This document shows positions 10,570 to 23,000 of a stretch of DNA of 64,000 nt, piece by piece. Both the position numbers and the translations under genes were made by a program. The stretch is from Sesamum alatum (Eukaryota > Streptophyta > Magnoliopsida > Lamiales > Pedaliaceae), in NCBI GenBank assembly GCA_034509735.1, contig JACGWO010000005.1:23802383-23866382 (forward strand), written 5' to 3'. The notes under the pieces are model-generated. The model was given only the letters and a program-made list of their open reading frames with translations, made no database searches and was not told the origin of the DNA. Every line of letters begins with the position of its first letter. The first letter of the stretch is position 1.

Positions 10570-13500
10570 CTAAGCTAAAGAAGGAGAAAAAACAACACAA
10601 AAACTGAAAACGGTGCCCCTAGGTAGGAATGTGCCGTCGGACCATGGCAAGCAACTCTGGGGCGTCCTCGACGCCGCCCTCGTAGAGACACCGATTCCGG
10701 TGGGTCCAAAGAGCCCAGCAGATGGTGAGGAAACGGACGAAAGCCGCACGGTCCAGTGCGTGATGCGCCCGGTGCATCCAAGGTTCAACTCCCGTCGTCA
10801 TCCTGAAGACCGCGACACAAGGGATCATGGACAGAGCCCAAACCAGCCTCGCAAAAGGGCAGATCACCAGAGTATGTGAAATGCCATCCTCGGCCTCCCC
10901 ACACCAAACACAAATCCTGTCCACCGTAATTTTGCGTTCCGGAGGTTCGCATGGGTTGGTAGTGCATCATGGCAGTAGCGCCAAGCAAATAGAGTCACCT
11001 TCGGGAGAGCGTTAGCATGCCAGAGGAAGCCCCAAGACTGAGCACAGGCGCCCGCGCTTGTTTCTGCCGGGCAGCTGAGGTGCAATGCAAGGCGGTAGGC
11101 ACTTTTGACCGAGAAGAGGAGGTGCTGATTGAAATCCCATCCCCAGGCGTCATCTGCTCCCTCCCACAACCGCGTGAGTAGGATCCACTCGGCATCAAGC
11201 GGCGAGGGTTCAGCATGGATCCGTGTAGTGTCCCATAGTCCAATTGCGCTGATCAAGTCCGCCACCGTGGAATCAACTATCAGCGTGCGGGCAGGAAGAG
11301 CTGGCCGGAAGCTGGTGGGCCAAGGGATCCATGGGTCAAGGAAAGTCTAAGTCGCTCGCCCATCACCAATAAGAGGTCGAGCCCCTGCGCGAAGAAACGG
11401 GCACGTGTAGCTGAGCGACCGCCACACAAAATGAGGATTGTTGCGGCTGACGGAGAGGTCGAGAACTGAGGTACCTGGGAAGTACTTGGGCTGCATCACT
11501 CGGTGAAGAAGGCTAGCCGGCTGAGTGAGGAGACGCCAAGCTTGCTTACAGAGAAGGGCCTCATTAAATTCATTGAGCTTACGGATTCCCAACCCACCCT
11601 CGACCTTGCTACGGCACACCTCTTTCTACGCCTTCCAATGAATCTTCCGGTCCCCCTCTTGGTGCCAGAAAAAGGCCGCCGTCATGCTCTCAATCTCCCA
11701 AAAAAAGGGTGCTCGATAGGCAGAAGCAACTCATGGCGAAAGTAGGGATTGCCTGAATAACTGCCTTGATCATCACAACCCGTCCAGCCTGCGAAAGCCT
11801 CTTAGCTGCCCATCCATTGAAAGTCCCCCAGATTCGATCCTTCAGACCCTCAAAGACAGCCCTCTTCGATTTGCCAACCACTTCCGGCAAGCCAAGGTAC
11901 TTATCATGCTTATCTACCACCGAGACCCCCAGTAGGCGGGCGAGCTCATCACGGAGTGCAGAAGGGGTATTTTTGCTAAATACTGCGGTCGACTTGTCCA
12001 AGTGGATTGCAAGCCCAGAGACAGACTCAAAAGTGCGAAGCACAGAGCGGACACAGAGCAGGGCCTCCCTCGTCGCCTGGCAAACAGGAGAGTGTCATCG
12101 ATGAAGAGGAGATGGGTGATACGCGGTCCCTGACGACTTGCCCGCACCCCCTGGATCATGCCCTGGCTCTTCTCCTCCTGGGGAAGACAGCTGAACCTCT
12201 GCACAACAAAGGAACAAATAGGGGGAAAGGGGATTTCCTTGGCGAAGGCCGCTTTCCGGCTTCAAAGCACCAAAGCAATCACCATTAAGCAGAAAGAAAT
12301 AAGAGACAGTTGACACATTACATAGTAAGTGAGAGAAATCTTGTATGAAAACCTAGCCTAAGGAGCACTCGTTCAAGGAAAATCCACTCTACTCGGTCAT
12401 AAGCTTTATTGATGTCGAGCTTGAGCGAGGCATGGCCGGTCAGACCCTGGTATTTATGTGCTAGAAAATGGTTGAGGTCATGAGCAACAAGCACATTATT
12501 CGTGATAAGTCGGCCGGGAATAAAAGCCGACTGGTGGGGCGAGATTATGGTGTCAAAAAAGGGCTTCATGCGATTGGCGAGGATTTTGGAGGCAATCTTA
12601 TATGTGACATTACAAAGACTGATAGGATGTAAGGCAGACACCATTTCTAGGTTGGCAACTTTAGGGATGAGGATAATATGGGTGGCATTCAGGGCATGGT
12701 CAAGGGATCCCCCGTTAAGGAAATCAAGGACACATTTAGTAGTAGCAGGGCCTACAATATGCCAATAATTCTGAAAGAAGATAGGAGACATACCGTCCGG
12801 CCCCGGCGATTTCAACGGGTGCATTTGGGAGAGCGCCGTCTTGACCTCATCAACAGTGAAGGGGCGGCCGAGCTCCAGGTTAGCCGTGTCTGAGACCTTC
12901 GATTGTAGGCAAGTGAGGCAGTCGTCGATCGCTTGGGGGTCTGGGGCTGTGGAACGGAAGACATTTGGGAAATGAGCCACAATGACACCCTGGATTTTTG
13001 ATTTTTTGGCATAGCAGCACCCCTGCTCGTCCCGGGGGAGCTTAATCGTCTTACGGCGGCGTCGTTCCGTAGCTTGTCCATGGAAGAAAGTTGTATTCCT
13101 GTCCCCTTCCTGTAACCATAAGGCCTTACCCCGTTGTTTCCAAAGTATCTCCTCCCGGGCCAAAGATTCCTCAAGTTCCGTACGGATTCCCTTAATCCTG
13201 GTTTTAATAGCCTCAGTCACTACACCCTGACGTAGCCTGGTGATCTCATCCCCAAGGTCCTTGACCCGCTGATGAATGTTCCCGAACTGCAACTGATCCC
13301 AAGAGCAGAGAGCAATAGCACACTGAGAGATCTTATGTCGAAACTCCTCGGCCGTTATGGCCCCAGCACTCCCTTGCCAACCATCCTCGATTATGCGTTC
13401 ACACCCCGTTGCTCGAGCCCATGTGGCCTCAAAAGGAACTGTCGCCTCACAGGTTTGGCAGGCCCGTCACCGACCCCAGGCAGACTAAGCAAAATGACGG

Positions 13501-14172
13501 CATGATCCGAACATGCCACCAGAATATGGGAGACCCGTGTTGCTGAAAAATGGGCTGACCATCCCGAGTCGCTGCACACCCTATCCAACCTAGCGCGGAC
13601 TGTCGCTGGAGCTTCCATGTGATTGCACCATGTAAACGGCATACCCATAAAACCCAAATCCTGCAAGTCACAGTCCTCGAGGCACCTACGAAAGGCTTCC
13701 ATCTACCACTTTGCTCGGTGCACTCTCCCTTCCTTCTCGGTGACGGTCAGAATTTCATTAAAATCCCCCATACACACCCACGGGCGGACAGATTACCCGC
13801 GAAGCTGACGAAGAAGGTCCTAAGTCTCTCGTCGGTGATTAACATCCGGATGGCCATAAAACCCCATGAACCGCCACCTCTCAGTGTCCCTCTCTCCCCG
13901 AACTGTGGCATCAATATGGTGAAGCGAGGACGACTGAATCTAGACCTCAATATCCTTCAGCCAAAACAGGACTAGTCCTCCACCGCGGCCTCGAGCTGCA
14001 ATACCCACACCATTGAAGTTTAGCTGTTGTTTTAACCATTTATATCTCCTAGAACAAGACTGGTCTCGGAGATGAAAATCAAGCCAGGGTTGTGATGACG
14101 AATTAGCTCCCGGAGCTTGTGAACTGTCCAAGGGGACCCCAGCCCCTAACAGTTCCATGCTAAGAGTTTCAT
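10570..14172 (-). pseudogene. LINE ORF2 (endonuclease, reverse transcriptase, zf-RVT)
   Basis: The start ATG at 14172 begins MKLLAWNC, the usual first residues of plant LINE endonucleases, but a TAG follows directly where Arg is expected. The endonuclease runs to about 13390 (MGDFNEIL, MPFTWCN, and a C-terminal SDHAVI). The longest intact piece, 13292-12318, holds the start of the reverse transcriptase: LKSPGPDGMSPIFFQ, ISLCNVTYKIASKILANRMK, SAFIPGRLITNN and LKLDINKAYDRVEW. The catalytic box reads FIDD at about 12105 where FADD is usual. 11265-10864 holds the zinc-binding domain (FAWRYCHDALPTHANL, then CVWCGEAEDGISH). Frameshifts near 13700, 12310, 11900 and 11300 break the protein. Confidence 0.85.
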
Positions 14173-14179
14173 AGTTGGC

Positions 14180-15685
14180 GGCGGAGGCTGCTGCCAATAG
14201 AACATCTGACTCCTCATCCACCAACAGCAGTCGACGCTTACCGCCCCGCGGAACCTCCCCCTCCAGATCCAAACTAAGCATCTCCGAGGCCTCTTTCGTG
14301 AACCCACCGTACCAGACCCACGCGGCCTGCCCCGTAGGCCTCTCCTTCGTTGGCCCGACTGGCCTCGAGCAGTGAAACAAAGTGGCACAGTAACCAAACC
14401 ATCCTCAAGTCCGTCTGCACCAGAATCCGGCACCATCGAGGCCCCCACTGGTCTAGGCTCCGAGATAGTCGACAGGACGAACTCCCCCGAGTCTTCAACG
14501 CCCAACTCCCCCACGACCGCAGGCTCATCCACGACCTTCAGAAACACCGGTACCCCGGAGCCCAACCCTGCACAGTTCATGAGAGAGTCCTCCGATCCCA
14601 AGTCACCGTCCACCTTTGTGCCCTGCGTCATACCACCAGAATCCACTGCACGCCCCTACCGATCCGGCCGCCTGGACTGAAGCTCTCAGCCGAAGCTGCA
14701 CGGACCCCTTCCCGGTGCGCCTTCCCCTTGTCCCCCTGTTCTGCCGAGCCCTCCTGCCTTGAGCTAGAGAAGCTACCGAAGATGGCCCCCCCATGATGCT
14801 TACCAAGACCTGATGTCGGTGCTTGCTTAGAATCTGCCCCCGACTCTCAGCGGTGGATCAGCCCTTGCCCCGTAATCGGAAGCGGTGCTCGCAGCCATGG
14901 TCCATATGGGGAGTCCAAACCCGGGTCCACAAACCCCTCCTCAAACTGCAATTCACAGTACTTAGCAATATGGCCTAGCTTCCCACAAAGATAACAAAAG
15001 TTCGGTAGACGCTCATAAGTAAGATGCAACAAAAGCTGATCCCCCAGGGTCGAACTAATCGGGATAACACGCGGCAATGGGCGGGTAACGTTGATGGCCA
15101 CTCGGAGGCGAAGAATAGCCCCCCAAGTACAGCCTGTGTTGTCTATATCCATGTCCCGGAAGCGACCAATCCTATTACCAATCAGCGTTTCCACCCCCAA
15201 TTCATCATACTTAAAGGAAGCTCATGGACGTGCACATAGAAATCACACTAATCAAGGTCCACCCGCAGTGGATTCTTATTTTCCCGTACCCCACTCAGTA
15301 TAATGATATTCTTCTCAAACCTCCACGGGCACCCTTCTAACGCCCGATTTCTATCAATGATGTGATTACAACGGAGGAGGAAGCGCCCACCCCCGATCTT
15401 TCGTAATTCCATACCTTTCACCGGGTTGATCATGCCCTGCACCGACGTACTAAATGCTTCAAACCTAAGGACCCTACTGGAGAGGAGGCGCCCAACCAAA
15501 CACAACCGATGAGTGTCCGAATCCGCATGCCATAGGCCCCCTGGCAGCACAAGCCGCTGCCCCTCATCCTCAGTCAGACGTAGACGTCCCCGGAGTCCTG
15601 CAATAGCCTCATCCATGCCCAGACCCTCAAGCGAGAAACCACCGCCACACGTCGCCTCGCTCTCGGTCAGCCTTGGCCGCAACAT
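14180..15685 (-). pseudogene. LINE ORF1 (DUF4283, CCHC zinc knuckle)
   Basis: Likely start at ATG 15685 (MLRPRLTESE) or 15616 (MDEAIAGL). Residues such as LVGRLLSSRVLRFEAF, WRFEKNIIIL and DFYVHVHELPLSMM are typical of DUF4283 proteins that bind the LINE RNA. An in-frame TAG at about 15248 interrupts the frame after VDLD, where the family normally has Trp, and a frameshift follows near 15200. The next frame (15200-14847) carries the knuckle CYLCGKLGHIAKYC at about 14996-14955. A low-complexity tail runs to about 14180. Function is RNA chaperone/nucleic acid binding by family analogy. Confidence 0.75.
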
Positions 15686-16201
15686 CCCCACAGTCCGCCC
15701 GCCCGTAGCAGAGGCGAAGACGCCACGCCCTCGGCCGCACCTGTGGAAAACACCAAAGACCAGAAAGAAAACGGCACAGAGATCAGGAAAAGAAGAAAAC
15801 AGGAGGGAAAAAAGAAACAGGGAAATACACAGTGCAAAGTGAAACAAAAATGGAGGAAGCCCTCCGTCGGAGACCGCAGCGCACGGCCGCAAGAGAAGGA
15901 GGCAGTGCTGAACGCGGAAGAGAAAAAAAAAACAGAAAATTCGCAAGAAACAATCAAGAACGCGAAGTTAGACGAAGCGCCAGCCCGGAGACCCGTAAGC
16001 CCGAAAACGGAGAAAACGACCAGAGTCTGTCATCTGCCCCTGCCACACTCGACGTCAGTAGGACCATGCACCGTGTAGAGGAGACCCAAAGATCTCATAG
16101 CGAGATGCCGCCGGCGAGGAAGCAGTTATGGCATACGTGAAGCAGAAGAGTTATGGAAAAGGAAGACTCTCAAGGAGAGAGAACATCTATGATCATTTTA
16201 T

Positions 16202-16216
16202 TTTTATTTGTAGGTT
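16202..16216. repeat. LINE target-site duplication, right copy
   Basis: TTTTATTTGTAGGTT, identical to 10450-10464. Confidence 0.85.
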
Positions 16217-17413
16217 AAATTATGCTTATTTTCTAACTTTTAATTAAAAATGTAAATAAATAACCATGGAGTAAAAGAATCATAACAAATCTATGATTAA
16301 TTATCTAATATATAAATATATCATAGAGTCCTATGACAATTTTTAATCTATTCTTCCGTCTGCAACTAACATGTGAATTTGCGATTTTTTAAAAAACTGT
16401 AGTGTTAAATAATATCTTTTTAGTATTTATTCGCCAATTTATAATGCATTGCATATTTTTTGTAATATATTATGCAACTCTATATTTTTCCATTTGTTAA
16501 TTTTTATGAATATCTTTTATTTTTTATTTTTTAATTGATTCGTGATGTTCTACTAATTGCAAGTTATTGTTTATAAAAATTTGACTTAAATTGACTAAAC
16601 CCCTTTAATGTATTAAAATAGTTCTATTTGCCTGAATAGGGTCTATAATGATGTCAATTGTATTTACTACTCCATAAGGTAAAGTTTAAAATTTAGTTAT
16701 TTATTATATTAACCGTTTACCCCCTTCTTCAATCTCAATGACTTGGGGGCGGGGGTGGAAATGGTATTTTTTACCTATTAAAATCAAATATTCAGAAGCC
16801 ACTCTTTTAAAATTTTAAACAACACTTCTAATTTAATAAGATTGCTAATTTCTATTCGCAATGAAATTTTGATATTTATTTGTAATTATATATTTAAGTT
16901 TAAACTAGTATTTTATATATTATTCATGCGTTATTTTTTAAATTTTAATGTAGCATAGTAAATAATTTTTTTTAAAAACAATTAAAATTTCTTCTAGCAA
17001 AATAATTGCGTTGAAATATTATTTGTATATTTTTTTTTAGTTGGATATATTATTCATGCTCTAAGTAGTTTAGAGCAATTAGGAATATTAAATAGTTTTC
17101 TTTCTTTTCTTTTTTAATTTTTTTCTTTTTAACTAGTTTTTATTGTTTATTAAAAGGATTGCTTAACTAAAGGTATAGTTGTCCTCTCACAGTAAGGAAA
17201 CAAACACTTGGGGATTTATATTCAAAAACTTTCTTGAAACAGTTTTTCTAATACCTAATAATATAATAACTATCATGTACTACATAATAGAAAAGGAGAG
17301 ATACTTGGGCTTTCGTTTAATGATAATATAGTTTAAATATAATACCAAGTGTACTTTCGATGTTCTAAATTTCTCTACTAATATTAATAATGTCGTTTCA
17401 TTCTATTGTGACA
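16217..17413. other. AT-rich intergenic DNA
   Basis: About 1.2 kb of AT-rich sequence with poly-T and poly-A runs. No gene, RNA or transposon is recognised. Confidence 0.5.
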
Positions 17414-17760
17414 CACTACAATTAAAAAAAAAAAAAAAGGCGGCACTTATAATAGGGTTAGGAACAATTTTTTTTTTTCTAATATGGAACTGAAAAACTC
17501 GCTTGATGAACCTGGGCCGAAATTTAGAACGGGAGACCTTCCGACGTAATTCATGTTGTTCCTAATATTTAGGAACGGTTACTCAGTGACCATTCCTATT
17601 TTGGCACAAGTTTTGACACACATGCTAAATACCGTTCCATTATACTTGTCTGTATGAATATGTAATTTGTGTATTTGGATCACTCAATTATTATTTAGAA
17701 CGGTTAGATTATATATTTTTTGACATAATTTGAAACGGTATTTGCAACTTGATGTGCATC
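17414..17760 (+). mobile_element. CACTA-type DNA transposon end (fragment)
   Basis: Begins CACTACAATTAAAAAAA, close to the CACTACAAGAAAAA terminus of plant En/Spm transposons. The following 330 bp carry GGAACGGT-like words in both orientations (near 17570, 17632, 17698 and 17732), as expected for CACTA subterminal repeats. No matching TTGTAGTG end was found to the right before 20 kb, so this is one end only, cut off near the mitochondrial insert. Confidence 0.5.
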
Positions 17761-17963
17761 AATTTTAATGTATGAAAGCTGGAACTTTGACACGAGAAAT
17801 TGCATATAGAAGCATATTGTTTCGATTGGATAGGTGCTCTTTGTCCTCGACCTATCATCCACTGGCCTTAGCTTGCGCTTGTTTGCGTCCACCACTTAAG
17901 AAATAATAAAGAAATCGAATATATGATCGCACATGAGGATTGGATCGGTAGTTCACGCTTGGT

Positions 17964-18197
17964 GGGGCGTACCTTTTGCATGATGGGTCAGCGAGGAAAT
18001 GGGAACAACGGCTTAAGCCATTAGGTGTAGGCGCTTTCCAGAGGTGGAATCTTCTAGTTCTTCCTATTTGACCCGAAACCAATCGATCTAGCCATGAGCA
18101 GGTTGAAGAGAGCTCTAATAGGCCTTGGAGGACCGAACCCACGTATGTGGCAAAATACGGGGGATGACTTGTGGTTAGGGGTGAAAGGCCAACCAAA
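17964..18197 (+). rRNA. rrn26: mitochondrial 26S rRNA fragment (NUMT)
   Basis: The plus strand matches conserved bacterial-type large-subunit rRNA blocks in the right order and spacing: GGCGTACCTTTTGCATGATG, GGGTCAGCGAG, GACCCGAAACC, GATCTAGCCATGAGCAGGTT, GGAGGACCGAACCCACGTAT and GATGACTTGTGG...GGGGTGAAAGGCCAACCAAA. These correspond roughly to E. coli 23S positions 550-800. Wording between blocks differs from plastid 23S as I recall it and fits plant mitochondrial 26S, so this is nuclear-integrated mitochondrial DNA, not a working gene. Flanks at about 17770-17963 and 18198-18510 also look mitochondrial in style but are not identified. Confidence 0.85.
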
Positions 18198-18719
18198 GGT
18201 CTAATAGTCGACGAAAGGACAACATTTTTCAGGTTTAAAAGAATTTCATCCCTATCCCTTTCATCCAAGCCAATTGAATTAGTAACTGATGCTAGAAAGG
18301 GAACAAGCAAGGGATGAGCGTGCTAGCGCGAAAGCCGTTGCGCGTTAGGCTTGATGTAATTAAGTCTTGCTAGCCAGTGTTCGAGAATCTATAGAATCGA
18401 CTGAATCTGACTCTATCAATTGAATTTCTTTTTCATTGACATCTGCCTGCTTTAAAAAATATTCCCATTAGCCGGGCTAGGCGCCTAGGGTTGCTTCTCC
18501 TAGGCAATCATCTTATATGGGACTATTCTTGCAATCTGACTTGGGACAAAAATTCCACTACCAGGATCATTACTGATGACTGACTGATCCAGAGAGCTCA
18601 GATTGACGGTTAGGTGGTTCGGTTGCTTCAAAGGAAGGGGTTCTTTGAGGAAATGTTCGGGTGGGAAAGGAGGCAAAATGTGTTTTTCCACTATTCTTGG
18701 ATACATTTTGGAATGATAA

Positions 18720-19731
18720 ATATTGGAACGATATGTAGAACTCTAGTACATTAAAAAGTACTTACACATGGTTAATTTCCAAATACAGCACGCCACCGGG
18801 TCCTCAGCTTCCTTGGATGAATATGTGGAAATTAAAGCTACTTCCCAAGGTTAAAGTGTTTACTTGGCATACTATGCATGAAGACCTACGGCTGAATTCT
18901 GTTCAAAAGGCATAGTAGTGCGTCCTTTATGCCTTCTGTGTAAAGAAAATGTAGAAAACATTGACCACTTTTTTTCTGAATGCAAAACTTTTGAATCATT
19001 ACCTATTATGAAATATGGACACAAGAGCAATACAAATATCATTTTCAGAATCCTTGATAGGAGTAGGACTAAACAAGAATAGCTCCTTTTCATAAACTAT
19101 CTGTGGCTGATTTGGAAACAGAGAAACGAGGCAATTTTTTATAACAAAAACTATTTGCCCATTTAACATATATTGCCAAGCTCAGAGCATCTCAGCGGAG
19201 ATTTCAGTCCCAAACAGAAGCCATAACTCCACAACTATTAAACTTGAATGGAATACACCACCGGTTAATATTTATAAGTTAAACACAGACGATGCAGCAA
19301 AAGGAAATCTGGGGCTGTCAGGTATAGGTGGTATTATTAGAGATTGGAACGGTAAATTTATAGCTAATTTTTCAAAAAATATTGAGATTGGAACTAATAA
19401 TAAAGTTAAAGTATAGACTGTTTCAACAGGTATCAGTATCACTTTATCTTTAGATATTGATAATCTAATTATTGAGAGTAACTCCATGTTTGTTTTTAAT
19501 ATGTTTAGCAGGAGGGAAGCTCTGCGGAACAAAGAATGGGGGTGCCTCCTGCAGGACTGCCGACAGAAGTTGATTAAGTTCAAAAACATGGAACTACATT
19601 TTGCCTCTAGGGAGTGTAATCGCATGGCCGACATCTTGGCACAGAACGCATCTAGATATTATGCAAATGAGTGCTATGAAACTCCTCCGGCCTGCTTGAA
19701 GGATGTTTTGGAAAATGATATGTATTTATGA
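18720..19731 (+). pseudogene. LINE C-terminal remnant (zf-RVT plus RNase H)
   Basis: Plus-strand coding remains: PGPQLPWMNMWKLKLLPKVK then VFTWHTMHED (18800-18880) match the zinc-binding domain of LINE reverse transcriptases, and C...C with H-F/L-F-x-E-C near 18930-18980 matches its Cys/His ligands. An RNase H-like segment follows (KLNTDDAAKGNLGLSGIGGI, RDWNGKF) and the open piece 19486-19731 holds its end (FASRECNRMADILAQNASRY). Stops at about 18914 and 19416 and loss of all upstream domains make it a 5'-truncated, dead copy. It is unrelated in orientation to the 10.5-16 kb LINE. Confidence 0.75.
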
Positions 19732-20009
19732 AACCTCTAGAACTAGTAACACTCCCTGTATAAACTCTATCAGCTTGAAGTAATATAAGTACCTGTTTGT
19801 TTTGTTCCAAAATATAAATAAAAATTGCGTCTATAGATATGGCATTTTTCAGTTGTCTGGTGAACTACACAGTTCCTCAGAAAACCCATTCAAATTCTCT
19901 CAAGTTGGTGAAAATGTTCTTCTCATCATTTGAAATTCAATTGCAAAAAGAGCAACTTCATTAATTCACACCAAACGATGGCCTGGAAACTAAATTCATT
20001 AACCTTGTT

Positions 20010-23000
20010 TCACAGTTTCGAGTTTTGATCACATTGAGAGAACTGCTGGCGTAAAACCCTTCTCATAACCTTATTTGTCGCTGTTCTTGGAAGAGAAGGT
20101 AGGGGAACGATTTCCGACACCTGCAAGTTTTGGCATTTATGAGAAGATACCAAACACCAATTTTAACTGCAGAATTCTAGAAATATGTCGTACCTTGAAT
20201 AGAGGATTTAATTTTTTCTGCAGGGCTGAATTGAAAGTTGCAGCCAGATTACTCAAGTCCATTATTGGTTTGTCAGTATTCTTGAAGACAACGGCAATTA
20301 CCAACCGCTCAGGTCCACCACCAGCCGGTGGCACCCCAACTGCTGCCGTCTCCAAAACACCAGCGTCGACTGAATTACAGATGCGCTCAATCTCAACTGA
20401 GCTCACCTGAACGGAGAAAGAAAAAGGCCACATCATACCATATCGATCTACAGAAATATCAGACAAATGGCAAAGTGCATGGATGCTCACTTTACTTAAA
20501 AGGACTCAAAACATGGATCCTATAGACTGTTATGCAATTCCCACAATCATCTAATTATTTAAACAAGATTATGAAGCTTCTCCACCTTTATACCCCCAAG
20601 ATTCATAGTATCATCAGCACGACCATGTGCTCGGTAGTATCCTCTTGACGTGCGCTCAAAGACATCACCATGCCTTCTAAGAACCTGTTAGGAAGTGATG
20701 AAATAAAACACTGTCAGCCGTTAGGAAAAAAAAAAAGCAGGAGTCCATTCATGACATTAGCGACAAAACAGAAGCAAGAAGATCAAGTAATTGACCTTCC
20801 CATTCCAAACTGGCATTTCCTTGAAGTAGATATCATAGTGATCAGCATTCAGTAGAGTGCTTGAAGCTCCAAACATGAGTGGACCAAGGGCTAGTTCACC
20901 AATTCCAGGTCCATTCTGTGGCTCAATATAAAGACAATAAGAATTATAAGTTGGGTTAACATTTACAGTGGAGATAAAGCCACAAACTTTGTGATTCACT
21001 GAATTAGCAGTGGGCAAGCGCTTGGAAGACCATGAAGTGATTCTTCTCTCTGCGTATGGTTTCCCAAATTTAGCCCTTCTAACTGATAAAGTTAACTTCA
21101 GAATTTCCCCAATCAAAAATCTCTTCTTTTCCTAGTCTTTTACACTTGAGACATTCTATTGTTACCTCCTATTTACGTAAGAATGGCATGCTACGACTAA
21201 TAGCGCAAATGTCCAATGAATTCGAGATTGCAATAGTTGCTATAGTTGAAGTGCAACATAATATCACCTTGAAAGAGAGCATGTGAATTTATCCTCAATT
21301 TCATGCAACTAAAGAAATAGCTGGGCCCTTATATTTTGACCAGATATAAGAAGGCTCATCCTCCAGAACTCTAAAGTATGATAAGTTTGGAGATGCTTTT
21401 CACAAGTCTGAAGTTATGGCATGCACAACTAATATAACACATCACTTTTTTTTGCTTCATCAAAGATCTTGAGGGTGCTTACTATTGGATATCCATCAGC
21501 GCCAAGAATAAACAGACTGCAGCCCATCGCCGGAGTGCTGAAAGCTGCTAGTGACTGATGCTGCAACAATGAACCAGTAACAAATCCACCACCAATCTCC
21601 GTGCCACCACAATACTCAATCACAGGCTTGTATCGAGCTCTCCCCATCAACCAGAGGTATTCCTCCACATTTGAAGCTTCACCCGTGGATGCAAAGCAAC
21701 TACAGGAAATCAATAACATATTAGGCTCGATTTAGGCATCTCTGACAGCACTAATGGCACTTAATATAAGCTAACACTTCTGACGGAAGGAGTTTCACAG
21801 ATTGCATAGTCAACATTTAAAATGGTATAACTCCACTTAATAAGAACCCTTCTTCATGCTTCCTTAGTAAGGGAATACTATTTTAGCCAGACCACATTCA
21901 CCGCTTTCAGATGGCAGAAATATTATTTTTTCAATAGTGATTCAGCAATTTGAAGTCTTCAGACCTTAACACCAAGTATCCAGATTTCAGTTTTTATTGT
22001 CCATTTGATAAAGGAGCAGAAGCAATGCTCATCCAATAACATGCAAATGCATCATTATGTCACAACAATAAATCCATTACAAACTATGAGCTCTAACTTA
22101 TAACAACTTCGAAGACAAACTATCATTAACAGCATCCAGAACATGGATTTTTAATTAAAAAACATTCCAACCTACCGGATGGCTGACCAATCATAAGTAG
22201 CTGTTGAATTTGAACTTTTCCAAGCCCTCACAATACTAGGGATAACACCCAGCATTGTTACTCTAGCATCCTAAAAAGGAGCATTTGGATTTAAAATCAG
22301 TGAAATAACAAAAGGTAAAGTGAAGCCATTGACCAATTGATTCATTATTGACGTGCCTGGAAACAATTATCAATGCACTACCATAAATTCAGAAATTACT
22401 CCTAAAAGATTTTCCCTCTTTCTCTTTATATTCGCTTTGCCATTCATAATAACCTTACCAATTTCTTCTGTTGTTTCACATTTTCAAATAAGGGATCCAG
22501 GAGTTTGAGCTTACAAGTAGAACCTCCACTTCTTCATTGCTAAGCAAATATGTAATGGGAAGATTTGACATTTGACGGATGCATAATGCTTAGAAACCAT
22601 TCTAGAGAATTGAAATTTCAAAAGCAAAAATAGAGATCCAAAATACCCTTAAATATGGCTAAGATTTGAAATAATGTTCATATTCAACTGTCTGTAAGTC
22701 ATATCTTGTGAACAGCATGAATCTGAAAAGAACCCCCTCTCCTGTTTGTCTAAGTATATACGCCAGAACGTCCAATCGTTTTGGCATGCATCAATTATGT
22801 ATTAATAGGTTTGAGGTTGGCTCTGATCCACGATTTCCCGACTAAGTTCAGACAGGTATACACCTCTACTTTTCGAGGTTTGGGGTACATGCCCAAGAGT
22901 ATACATATTATATAATTCAAAAAGTAGAAAGGAGTTTTCTTACTCACAGATCTTCAAGACATAGACCAAATGACTTGGAATGCTTTGCAGTAAAAGGAAA

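Larger units (their letters stand above)
10465..16201 (-). mobile_element. near full-length L1-type LINE
   Basis: A 5.7-kb non-LTR retrotransposon on the minus strand, much richer in GC than its surroundings, flanked by a perfect 15-bp target duplication and ending in a short A-rich tail at 10465-10475. It has the plant L1 order: ORF1 with DUF4283 and a CCHC knuckle, then ORF2 with endonuclease, reverse transcriptase and the C-terminal zinc-binding domain (zf-RVT). Both ORFs carry stops and frameshifts, so it is dead, but the duplication is still exact, which argues for moderate age. Confidence 0.9.

Noticed and set aside
13391..15842. Numerous plus-strand frames over 13-16 kb
   Set aside because: They are shadows of the minus-strand LINE ORFs, whose domains are clear; the GC-rich LINE produces long chance frames.
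17964..18197. Plastid origin of the rRNA fragment
   Set aside because: Plastid 23S keeps different wording between the conserved blocks; the stretch GGCTTAAGCCATTAGGTGTA fits a plant mitochondrial 26S sequence better as far as I can recall.
17855..18310. 151-codon open frame on the minus strand
   Set aside because: It is the antisense of the mitochondrial 26S rRNA fragment plus flanking DNA; the conserved rRNA blocks explain the sequence.
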